Shown piece after piece: positions 8,068 through 15,876 of a DNA stretch of 28,512 nucleotides. The stretch covers positions 1-28,512 of the forward strand of contig PBTU01000169.1 of NCBI GenBank assembly GCA_002729295.1. The letters are read 5' to 3'. The notes beneath the pieces were generated by a model. The model saw only the letters and a list, made by a program, of their open reading frames with translations, ran no database searches and was not told where the DNA came from. The stretch is from Verrucomicrobiales bacterium (GTDB taxonomy: Bacteria; Verrucomicrobiota; Verrucomicrobiia; Verrucomicrobiales; Akkermansiaceae). Position 1 is the first letter of the stretch. The number at the start of each line of letters is the position of its first letter. The translations under genes were made by a program, and so were the position numbers.

Positions 8068-8467
8068 TCACTTCGCAAAGTCTCTCACTTTGTAATCAAA
8101 TCCGATCAACTTTCCCTTGGGATTCACCCCGCCAAAAAAGAAGCAGATCTGTTTTACATCGAGAGCCTGTAACTCACTGGCCACCCCGGGATCAATTCGC
8201 CCTTAAAGTAGGGGTTCGAAGATAAATTCCTCGGTGAAATTATGATGTCTAGGGCGATAGGTCTGAGAGGAGTAACGTACGATCAGCATGGGTTCCTCTG
8301 TAACCCCTGAGAATGTGGTGACATCCCACCTCTGCAGAGGCGCGGTGTAGCGCGCGGTCGGCCCCGGGGAAGCGGGTGGCCAGAAGAAATTGACCTCCAG
8401 CATAAGGGATTGTCGGTCACCGAATTCGCCCTCACTTTTGGTAGCGCCACACCTCGTGGCTCTTCAC
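8068..8467 (-). pseudogene. Decayed small conserved-looking gene downstream of ftsW
   Basis: On the minus strand a protein-like reading starts directly after the ftsW stop (GTG 8465-8467: VKSHEVWRYQ). It then changes frame near the AAAA at about 8436-8439 to continue as SEGEFGDRQSLMLEVNFFW. It runs through VTTFSGVTEEP and TYRPRHHNFTEEFIFEPLL, hits an in-frame TAA at 8203-8205, and then continues in the same frame for 44 residues (GRIDPGVASELQALDVKQI and on to KVRDFAK) to a TGA at 8068-8070. The composition on both sides of the stop is plainly coding. Joined, it would be a soluble protein of about 130 residues of unknown function. Two lesions point to a pseudogene; assembly or sequencing errors are the alternative. 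This accounts for most of the 7995-8467 gap. Positions 7995-8067 hold only a short motif described in the findings. Confidence 0.65.
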
Positions 8468-9610
8468 CTACAGCTTCACCTCGAAAACCTTCTCTTTGAT
8501 CTTTGGAATTTCCGTAGGATCAACTGCGGTGGTCCGACGCAGAATGCTGAAGAGCACCCCCACCATAAACAGAGTGAACACAAGGCTTGAGCCACCGTAA
8601 CTGACAAACGGCAGAGGCAAACCGGTGTTGGGAAGCGAGGCCGTGGTCACGCCGATATTCATCATCGCCGGAATCACGATACTACAAGTGATCCCGATCC
8701 CGAGAATTCTTCCAAAAAGATCCGAGGTCGTCAGGGCAATCCCCATTCCAACCAACATGATCACGACAAAGCAAAGAATCACCCCCATCGCCACCCAAAC
8801 TCCGAGTTCCTCCCCCACGATGGGGAAAATAAAATCCGTGTGGTGTTCAGGGAAATTCATCTGCTTCACCACCCCATTGCCTAATCCCACTCCGGTCGGG
8901 CCACCATTTCCAAAGGCTTCGATTGCGAGAGCCTGCTGACGCCCCGCACCCTCCATATGCGCGAAGGGGTCCTGAAAGACCTTGAGACGGTTCATACGGT
9001 TTGGACTTTGGGAGACCATTAATGCAAACAAGGCCGCACCGATCACCACCGTCGGCAAGAGATAAAACCAACGCGTGCCGGTAACAAAAAGCACCATAAG
9101 ACCAGCCGCCCCCAATCCGGCAGCCGTTCCCATGTCCCATTCAAAAAGGATCAACATCAAGGGCACTCCCAGCAGTAAACTCGGAATAACAAATCCTCTC
9201 CAAAAACTTCCGATCTCCGCCTGATACCTCGCAAACCAAGCCGCCAGTGACGCCATGATCACCAGCTTGGCGGGCTCGGAAGGCTGAAATCGGCCGATCA
9301 CCGGGAGTTTGATCCAGCGGCTTTCCCCATGGGACGCGTCTCCAATTCCCGGCACGTAGCAAAGAATGAGAGCCACGCAGGTAACCGCAAACATCAGGGG
9401 CGCAAATCGCTTCAAGAAACGGTAATCCATCATCGAGATGATAAACATCCCCACAAGCCCGCACCCCAACCAGGTGGCCTGCTTCACAAGGTAGCGGTAT
9501 TGCTCGTCGGAAGAGTCCCACTTCGCACTCGCACTCGCCAACATCACCACACCAACCGTGACGAGAGCAGCAACTGCGAGAAAAAGTAAAATGGAAGCTC
9601 CTTTACCCAT
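8468..9610 (-). CDS. ftsW: Cell division peptidoglycan glycosyltransferase FtsW (SEDS family)
   Basis: Polytopic inner-membrane SEDS protein that polymerises lipid II into septal glycan strands together with the transpeptidase FtsI. 380 residues with about ten hydrophobic segments. Diagnostic motifs are present: RWIKLPVIGRFQPSEPAKL (98-116), the catalytic-region HTDFIFPIVGEELG (257-270, Asp259 the expected essential acid) and NTGLPLPFVSYGGSS near the C-terminus. FtsW rather than RodA is chosen because of its place in the dcw operon. It starts 9 nt after the LysM gene. In most bacteria murG would follow; here only a decayed small gene follows, and it begins at the ftsW stop codon. Confidence 0.95.
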   Translation of the reverse strand: MGKGASILLFLAVAALVTVGVVMLASASAKWDSSDEQYRYLVKQATWLGCGLVGMFIISMMDYRFLKRFAPLMFAVTCVALILCYVPGIGDASHGESRWIKLPVIGRFQPSEPAKLVIMASLAAWFARYQAEIGSFWRGFVIPSLLLGVPLMLILFEWDMGTAAGLGAAGLMVLFVTGTRWFYLLPTVVIGAALFALMVSQSPNRMNRLKVFQDPFAHMEGAGRQQALAIEAFGNGGPTGVGLGNGVVKQMNFPEHHTDFIFPIVGEELGVWVAMGVILCFVVIMLVGMGIALTTSDLFGRILGIGITCSIVIPAMMNIGVTTASLPNTGLPLPFVSYGGSSLVFTLFMVGVLFSILRRTTAVDPTEIPKIKEKVFEVKL

Positions 9611-9619
9611 AAATGGATC

Positions 9620-10456
9620 TTAGCGTACGGGAATCTTCAAAACCTTACCGATTTTGAGAACCGAGTTCTCTTTCATACCGTTGATAGTAAGTAAATCTTT
9701 AACACTGACCTTGTTTTTTTGAGAAATGCCCCAAAGAGTATCTCCACTCTTTACGGTATAGCTTTCGCTTGAGCCCAGAGATCTCGTCGCGGTTTCAGGG
9801 GTGCGAGGAGAAATCAAGACCGGATCATTGGTGCGGGAGCTTACCGCAGGTTCAGTCTCCATCAGCTCACCCGGAACGCTGTTTGGAAGAGTGCCAGTAT
9901 TATCAAGCTGAATCAGTGGGAGTTCATTATGAGGAATCGGATCGATTTCAGGTCTTTCGTTCTCTCCAATCACCCCGATGACAGCATCGGAAGGTGTCGT
10001 TGACTCGATACGCCGGCCGGGAATATTGATCCTCATTCCAGCTCTGGGAAGAGCGCCATTATTAGCCCGGCGAAGGGATTCTTCACTCACCCCATGCTTC
10101 CTCGCCACCGTAGCATAGTTGTCACCCTTGTTAAGCAGATCAGTCTTTCCGCCCGGGACAATGATCGGCTTTTTCTCCTTACTATCGTTATCAGCGACTG
10201 CGGCTTTCAAATCGGAGGAGCTATTCCATTTGTTGTGAAGGTAAATTCCAGCAATCGCAGCTACGTGGAGAAGAAGGATTACCACGAGCGCTCGCGCCAC
10301 TCCTACTCCAGGAACTTCACCCAGCTCTTCGGGCGCCGCGGTGGTTGCGGCGCGTTGTTTACGGCGCGAGTTGCGGCGGGTGGCGGCGCGGAGGATTCGA
10401 AAGCCCGACTTGGACGGGGCCTTCCTTTTCGTTTGCAGGGTTGGTCTGGTATTCAT
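9620..10456 (-). CDS. Single-pass membrane protein with two LysM domains, in the dcw operon
   Basis: 278 residues. The N-terminal 50 residues are very basic (RRNSRRKQR) and presumably cytoplasmic. A single transmembrane helix lies at about 53-74 (ARALVVILLLHVAAIAGIYL). The rest is periplasmic. A degenerate LysM lies at about 105-146 (NYATVARKHGVSEESLRRANN), and a canonical C-terminal LysM at 232-276 (YTVKSGDTLWGISQKNKVSVKDLL). A Pro/Thr/Ser-rich linker separates them. LysM domains bind GlcNAc-containing glycan, so the protein probably tethers or senses septal peptidoglycan. It lies 23 nt after murD and 9 nt before ftsW, which implies co-expression with the division machinery. No catalytic domain is seen. 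The first ATG is used; no Shine-Dalgarno sequence is evident. Confidence 0.85.
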   Translation of the reverse strand: MNTRPTLQTKRKAPSKSGFRILRAATRRNSRRKQRAATTAAPEELGEVPGVGVARALVVILLLHVAAIAGIYLHNKWNSSSDLKAAVADNDSKEKKPIIVPGGKTDLLNKGDNYATVARKHGVSEESLRRANNGALPRAGMRINIPGRRIESTTPSDAVIGVIGENERPEIDPIPHNELPLIQLDNTGTLPNSVPGELMETEPAVSSRTNDPVLISPRTPETATRSLGSSESYTVKSGDTLWGISQKNKVSVKDLLTINGMKENSVLKIGKVLKIPVR

Positions 10457-10479
10457 TTTTTTTGGTTTTGGTTGATTGA

Positions 10480-11772
10480 TTAGTTGAGGTCGAGAACGAG
10501 TGAACGAAACGCTTCACCCCGTTCTTCATAACCCCGAAATTGATCGAAGGACGATGTTCCGGGCGAGAGGAGAATGGTGCTTCCCGGGGGGGCCGCTTTC
10601 TGGGCCGCCGCGACGGCTTCGCGCAGAGTTGAGACAGATTGGCAGGGCAGAAGTTCAGAAAACGCCTCCGAGAGAGCCGGTCCAATTTCGCCAAAGGAAA
10701 CGAGTTGAATGACCTTCTCGGAAAGCAGAGCTGCGAGCGGTTGGTAATCAAGCCCCTTTTCTTTTCCTCCCACCAAGAGAACGGTCGGACGAACCTGAGA
10801 TTTCAAAGCCGACTCAAGTGCGTGAAGATTGGTTGCTTTGGAATCGTTGAGATACTCCACGCCATCAAGAATACCCACCACCTCACAACGATGCGCAGGA
10901 GGCCGGTAGTCCTTCAATGCCGACACCGCAAGCTCCGGAGTCAGTCCATCAACGACCGCACATGCGGCCATCAGATCTTCGGCATTATGGGATCCGCGCA
11001 AACGCGTATTCGAGAGGGCGACAAAAGGGCTCTTTCCTTTGTAAATCATGTCTCCTCGCAAAGACCAATCAGCTTCAACTTCGGATGAGAAAGTCACCTG
11101 CAGGCCCTTGAGTTCCCCGAGATTTTCTCCCGAGCGAATCACCAAAGGCGTCGTCATGTCGCAATTCCGGAAGATCCGCAGCTTGGCCCCGCGATACTCT
11201 TCCAATGTGGCATAGCGATCCATATGATCAGCAGAGAAGTTGAGCCAAATCACGGCATCAGGCTTGAATGCGTCGATGGTTTCCAATTGAAACGAGCTCA
11301 ATTCGAGTGCGATCACATCAGGGAACTCACCGGACAAAACCACTTCGGCAAGCGGAACTCCGTAATTCCCGCAAGCGACACAACTTCGTCCGGTCGCTTT
11401 GACCAATTCACGAACTAACTCGGTGGTCGTCGTTTTGCCATTGGTCCCGGTGATCGCGATGGTTCGTCCGGGATAACATCGCCAGGCCAATTCAATCTCC
11501 CCCCAAAGCGCTCCACTTCCTTCAGCGAAGGCTTGCACAAACCCTCCGCCGGTTTCGATCCCCGGACTGGTCACGACAAGATCGACGATAACTGACCGAC
11601 CCACTTCGGCTGTGGCATTGGAAACCCCATCACACCCCGCAGGCACCCTGGAAGCCTCGCCCGCATCATAAACCGTCACCAAAGCACCACAATGATACGC
11701 AAGAGCGGCAGCGGCCCGGCCACTGCGTCCCGCGCCCAAAATGGCGACTGTTTTTCCGGTGAGATTAAGCAT
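10480..11772 (-). CDS. murD: UDP-N-acetylmuramoyl-L-alanine--D-glutamate ligase
   Basis: Cytoplasmic Mur ligase adding D-glutamate to UDP-MurNAc-L-alanine with ATP. 430 residues, normal length. The N-terminal Rossmann-like UDP-binding domain has GAGRSG (13-18). The ATP P-loop GTNGKTT is at 109-115. The central domain has ALELSSFQLE and the Mur-ligase His region NFSADHMDRY. The C-terminal domain has DSKATN (310-315) and the conserved LLSPGTSSFDQF near the end, which is specific for MurD. The gene begins 4 nt after mraY and is followed by the LysM gene, inside the dcw operon. Confidence 0.96.
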   Translation of the reverse strand: MLNLTGKTVAILGAGRSGRAAAALAYHCGALVTVYDAGEASRVPAGCDGVSNATAEVGRSVIVDLVVTSPGIETGGGFVQAFAEGSGALWGEIELAWRCYPGRTIAITGTNGKTTTTELVRELVKATGRSCVACGNYGVPLAEVVLSGEFPDVIALELSSFQLETIDAFKPDAVIWLNFSADHMDRYATLEEYRGAKLRIFRNCDMTTPLVIRSGENLGELKGLQVTFSSEVEADWSLRGDMIYKGKSPFVALSNTRLRGSHNAEDLMAACAVVDGLTPELAVSALKDYRPPAHRCEVVGILDGVEYLNDSKATNLHALESALKSQVRPTVLLVGGKEKGLDYQPLAALLSEKVIQLVSFGEIGPALSEAFSELLPCQSVSTLREAVAAAQKAAPPGSTILLSPGTSSFDQFRGYEERGEAFRSLVLDLN

Positions 11773-11776
11773 GGAT

Positions 11777-12943
11777 TTAGATCACTTTTAGCAGGGCAAT
11801 GCCCCCGAGGCTGAAAAGAATTGAGAGAATCCAAAAACGGATGATCACTTGGTTTTCATTCCACCCCTTCAATTCGAAGTGGTGATGAATCGGCGCCATT
11901 TTAAAAATACGTTTCCCGCGCAACTTAAAGCTACCGACTTGTAAAATCACAGAGAGCACCTCCATCACAAAGACCGCGCCGATAATGACCAGAAGAAATT
12001 CCTGCTTTGCGCAGATCGCAGTCATTCCAAGCGCTCCACCAATTGCAAGTGAGCCGGTGTCTCCCATAAAGACTCTCGCGGGATGGCAGTTGAACCACAG
12101 AAAACCCATACCCGCCCCTACCAGAGCCAACATCAGAACCGAAAGCTCGGCAAGGGAACGATGATGATAAATGTGAAGATACTCGGCCGCAGGAGAAGTT
12201 CCGGCAAGATAGGTAATCAGAGCATAAGCCATCGCCACGGTGATGGTCACTCCGATTGCAAGGCCGTCCAGCCCATCAGTGAGATTCACTGCATTAGACG
12301 TCCCCATCAAGATCGCCATGAACAAGGGAATGGCAAGAATCCCAATAGGAATAACAAAGCTCAAAAGGGGAAAACTGAAGGAAGAAATCGAAGCACTCTG
12401 CTCTCCACTCTTTGCTGAGAAGAAGATGTAACTTGAAGTCTCTTGGTTGGTATAAAGGAAGATTCCCGCCGCCAATCCAACGGTCGCCTGCCAAACTAAT
12501 TTCACCCAACCGCTGACACCATCGGAATTCTTCTTAGCCACCTTTTGATAGTCATCGAGAAAACCCAGCACTCCCAGAGCAAGAGTCACTAATGAGGTCA
12601 CGAGAACGAACGGATTCAACGGATTACCACAAATGAGCACCGCGACCATGACCGCTCCGAGAATTAAGATCCCACCCATCGTCGGGGTTCCGGCTTTTCC
12701 GCCGTGCAGCTCGGCAAGCTTGTGAACTTCATCCGCAGTGCGAATCGGCTGCCCGGCCTTCAGCGAAATCAACTTACGAATCACTTGGGGACCAAAGGCC
12801 AGAGTCAGACCAAAAGCGATCACTGCCGCCATTCCGGCCCGCACCGTAATATATCCCAGAAGTCGTAAGACCGAAAATGTCTCGGCCCAGCCTTCGCCAG
12901 CCACATGGGCCTCGCTCCATAGTTTGAAAATCCAGTATAGCAT
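11777..12943 (-). CDS. mraY: Phospho-N-acetylmuramoyl-pentapeptide transferase
   Basis: Integral membrane enzyme that transfers phospho-MurNAc-pentapeptide to undecaprenyl phosphate, giving lipid I. 388 residues, about ten membrane helices. Family motifs are all present: HGGKAGTPTMGGIL (80-93), the Mg2+-binding aspartates in FLDDYQKV (Asp130, Asp131), NLTDGLDGLAIG (Asp223), FMGDTGSLAIGG (Asp295) and the MraY-specific APIHHHFELKGW (350-361). The spacing to murF is 3 nt and to murD 4 nt, so translation is likely coupled within the operon. Confidence 0.97.
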   Translation of the reverse strand: MLYWIFKLWSEAHVAGEGWAETFSVLRLLGYITVRAGMAAVIAFGLTLAFGPQVIRKLISLKAGQPIRTADEVHKLAELHGGKAGTPTMGGILILGAVMVAVLICGNPLNPFVLVTSLVTLALGVLGFLDDYQKVAKKNSDGVSGWVKLVWQATVGLAAGIFLYTNQETSSYIFFSAKSGEQSASISSFSFPLLSFVIPIGILAIPLFMAILMGTSNAVNLTDGLDGLAIGVTITVAMAYALITYLAGTSPAAEYLHIYHHRSLAELSVLMLALVGAGMGFLWFNCHPARVFMGDTGSLAIGGALGMTAICAKQEFLLVIIGAVFVMEVLSVILQVGSFKLRGKRIFKMAPIHHHFELKGWNENQVIIRFWILSILFSLGGIALLKVI

Positions 12944-12946
12944 TTC

Positions 12947-14311
12947 TTATGAGGGGAAAGATTGGTTCATCACTCGCTCCATGGCGGCCATGCGACTCCC
13001 TTTGAAGAGAACAAGATCACCTGAGTGGGTGTTTGCCGACAGCCACTCCGATGCGCTCTCGGGTTTTGAAAATTGATGCGCCTCGCCACCGGCCTCACGA
13101 GCGCCATCGCTCATTCCAACCGCGTCATCACCTACTGCCACAAGGCATAAGTCTCGCTCTGCAGCGAGACGACCGACACGTTGATAGGCTACTTCGGCAT
13201 AACTTCCAAGTTCCGCCATAATACCCAAGGCGGCAATGCGACGCCCGCTGCCGGGCAACGAAGCCAAAGTTTCCAGAGCCGCAATCACCGATTCGGGATT
13301 GGCATTATAAGTATCATCGATCACAGAAATACCGCGACAATCAAATTGGCGCAGACGACCACTGGTCAATCCAGCTTCCGAGAGACCGGCTGAAATTTCT
13401 TCCAAAGACAACCCCAGAAGCCATCCCGCTCCGGCAGCTAACAACGCATTGCTCACCATGTGCCGACCCGGCACGGAAATCGATGTTGCGATGCGACCAA
13501 GTCCTTCGATGATCAACTCAAATTGAGAACCATTGGCACCCAGAACAACATCCTCGGCGCGAACGGGTGAATCATCACCACCGACCGCAATGATCTTCCC
13601 TTCGGTCTCTTCGCGGTATTGTTCGACAAAATCACAGTCAGCAGGAACCAATAAAATTCCTTCCGAATTCAAAGCGCGGGCAAGTGCCCCCTTTTCAATC
13701 GCTATCGCTTCGCGACTTCCGAGATGCTCAATATGAGCTGTTCCCACATTCGTGATGATACTGATATCAGGACGCCCAATTTCACAAAGCTGCTTGAGCT
13801 CCCCAGAATGATTCATCCCCATTTCGAAGATCCCTGCCTCATCGTCTCCCTGCGTGGCAAGGATAGTGAGAGGCAATCCGATGTGGTTATTCAAATTCCC
13901 TTGGGTAGCATTTACCTTCAACTTCTGACTCAATACCGAACGAGCGAAGTCCTTGGTCGACGTCTTGCCATTGGAACCGGAAATCGCGACTACTGGAAGA
14001 GACAGCTCACCGCGATACCACTCCGCCAAACGCTGCAGTCCGGCTAAGGTATCGTCGACGAGAATCACAGGAACTCCCTCGGGAAGATTGTCCCCATTTT
14101 GCACCAAAAGTGCACCCGCTCCACCTTCAACCGCTTGCCGTAAAAAATTGTGAGCATCAAAGTTTTCTCCCCTCAATGCAACGAAGAGCGAGCCCTTCTG
14201 AATGGATCGGGTATCCGTCGAAACTCCGCATGTAACGATAAAGTCCCCTCTCCCTTGCTGAAGGAAGCCATTCATCGCGGATGCGAGTTGCTGGACGGAG
14301 TATTCGTTCAT
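12947..14311 (-). CDS. murF: UDP-N-acetylmuramoyl-tripeptide--D-alanyl-D-alanine ligase
   Basis: Mur ligase that adds D-Ala-D-Ala to the UDP-MurNAc tripeptide, the last cytoplasmic precursor step. 454 residues. The N-terminal substrate domain has STDTRSIQKGSLFVALRG. The ATP P-loop is SGSNGKTSTK (111-120), in the MurF form with Ser. NHIGLPLTIL and GMNHSGEL follow, and the C-terminal domain carries DDTYNANPES, characteristic of MurF. Its ATG overlaps the murE stop by 4 bp (ATGA at 14308-14311), which indicates translational coupling. MurE comes first and mraY follows, the common dcw order. Confidence 0.96.
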   Translation of the reverse strand: MNEYSVQQLASAMNGFLQQGRGDFIVTCGVSTDTRSIQKGSLFVALRGENFDAHNFLRQAVEGGAGALLVQNGDNLPEGVPVILVDDTLAGLQRLAEWYRGELSLPVVAISGSNGKTSTKDFARSVLSQKLKVNATQGNLNNHIGLPLTILATQGDDEAGIFEMGMNHSGELKQLCEIGRPDISIITNVGTAHIEHLGSREAIAIEKGALARALNSEGILLVPADCDFVEQYREETEGKIIAVGGDDSPVRAEDVVLGANGSQFELIIEGLGRIATSISVPGRHMVSNALLAAGAGWLLGLSLEEISAGLSEAGLTSGRLRQFDCRGISVIDDTYNANPESVIAALETLASLPGSGRRIAALGIMAELGSYAEVAYQRVGRLAAERDLCLVAVGDDAVGMSDGAREAGGEAHQFSKPESASEWLSANTHSGDLVLFKGSRMAAMERVMNQSFPS

Positions 14312-15873
14312 TCTCTCGAAAACTCTCCTTCCTCTTCATCGGGTGGACGATTGCGGGCTTTGCGCTCCCGTTCCTCTTCACGGAGAAGAAACTCAGCTTC
14401 CATTTTCTTACGCTTTACTTCGAGCGCCTCACGAGCTTCATCGCGGTCATCAAACTTTTGGCGATAGCCGTGAATCTCCTGATAGGTTTCATGCCCCTTT
14501 CCTGCAATCAAGATGATGTCCTGCGGCAGGGAAATTTCGATCGCGAGCTGAATCGCTTCGCGCCGGTTCTTCACCGTTTCGAATCGCACTCCCTGCATTC
14601 CCGCTTTGATCTCATTTATGATGGCATCCGGATCTTCGCTGCGAGGATTGTCTGAGGTCACAATGCAAATATCGCTCCCCTTGGCTGCCGCCGCCCCCAT
14701 GATAGGACGTTTGCTTCTATCGCGTTCACCGCCGCAACCAAAAACCGTAATCAAGCGGCTTGGATTGAGCTCACGCAATGTGGCGCAGGCCTTCTCCAAA
14801 GCATCCGGAGTGTGCGCGTAATCGACATAGACCGATACCCGGTCGCCACCAACAAACTCCATGCGTCCGGGTGTTTGAGCCACTTCAGCGAGCAACTTGA
14901 TACCATCACGCAGATGAATTCCAACCGCCGAGACAGCGGCCAGAGCCGCGAGGCCATTCATGATATTGAAACGTCCCACGACGGGAATACGAACAAGGTA
15001 GCTTTTTCCCTTTGCTGCGAGAGCGAATTGTTGACCACGGGTATTGAGAATCACTTCGCTGGCCCGGAAATCGGCATTCGTTCCAAAACCAAAGGTGATT
15101 ACCTTCAAGTGCCCTTTAAATTCCGCCGCAAGCTTTTCACCTGCCGGATCATCAACATTGATCACCGCAACTCCATCACTCCCATCAGCGACCATCCCTT
15201 CGAAGAGAATCTTCTTGGCATCATAGTAAGACGCCATCGTTCCATGGTAATCCAAATGGTCCTGGGTCAGATTCATAAAGACGCCAACACGGAAAGGAAT
15301 TCCCTCACAACGCCCCTGCTCCAGTCCATGCGACGAGGTTTCCATCACCACGGCGCGGCACTTGTTTTTCTTCATTAGGCCCAAAGTCTCCTGCAATTCA
15401 ATAGCGCCCGGAGTAGTGTGAGTCGCGTCGCGAAAACCGCTACCGTCCTGAATTTTCACCGTGCTCAACATTCCGGTCTTCACCATGGCTCTCTCAAGCA
15501 AGGAGTGAATGAAGTAGGTCACGGTTGTTTTCCCGTTCGTTCCGGTCACTCCAATCATCGCCATCGACGCCCCAGGATCACCGGCATGGCGGGCCGCGAG
15601 ACGTCCGAGAACTTCACGGGTATCAGGAACCTGAATCCAAAGTCCCTGATAGTCAGCCGGTCTTTTCCGCTGGGCAATAATCACCGCAGGCTTGGCTTCG
15701 ATCACCTCATCGAGATAATCATGCCCGTCAACCGTGGTTCCCCGGATCGCAACAAATACCGACCCCTCATCCACCCGACCACTATGATTGGTGATACGCC
15801 CAACAGGAATATCCTCAATGCGCAAGCTCTTGGCCTCCGGAAGAATTTCGAGAAGTGACGAAAGTGAAATCAT
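14308..15873 (-). CDS. murE: UDP-N-acetylmuramoyl-L-alanyl-D-glutamate--2,6-diaminopimelate ligase
   Basis: Mur ligase adding the third stem-peptide residue. 521 residues. The P-loop GTNGKTT is at 111-117. The carbamylated lysine is expected at Lys220 (SYYDAKKILF). The substrate-selecting motif DNPRSEDP (408-415) is the form found in meso-diaminopimelate ligases, so a DAP-type, Gram-negative peptidoglycan is predicted. GKGHETYQ marks the end of the conserved domain. After it comes an extra strongly charged helical tail of about 35 residues (KRKKMEAEFLLREEERERK, then an acidic end), longer than usual. It overlaps murF by 4 bp and starts 3 nt after ftsI. Confidence 0.96.
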   Translation of the reverse strand: MISLSSLLEILPEAKSLRIEDIPVGRITNHSGRVDEGSVFVAIRGTTVDGHDYLDEVIEAKPAVIIAQRKRPADYQGLWIQVPDTREVLGRLAARHAGDPGASMAMIGVTGTNGKTTVTYFIHSLLERAMVKTGMLSTVKIQDGSGFRDATHTTPGAIELQETLGLMKKNKCRAVVMETSSHGLEQGRCEGIPFRVGVFMNLTQDHLDYHGTMASYYDAKKILFEGMVADGSDGVAVINVDDPAGEKLAAEFKGHLKVITFGFGTNADFRASEVILNTRGQQFALAAKGKSYLVRIPVVGRFNIMNGLAALAAVSAVGIHLRDGIKLLAEVAQTPGRMEFVGGDRVSVYVDYAHTPDALEKACATLRELNPSRLITVFGCGGERDRSKRPIMGAAAAKGSDICIVTSDNPRSEDPDAIINEIKAGMQGVRFETVKNRREAIQLAIEISLPQDIILIAGKGHETYQEIHGYRQKFDDRDEAREALEVKRKKMEAEFLLREEERERKARNRPPDEEEGEFSRE

Positions 15874-15876
15874 TTA

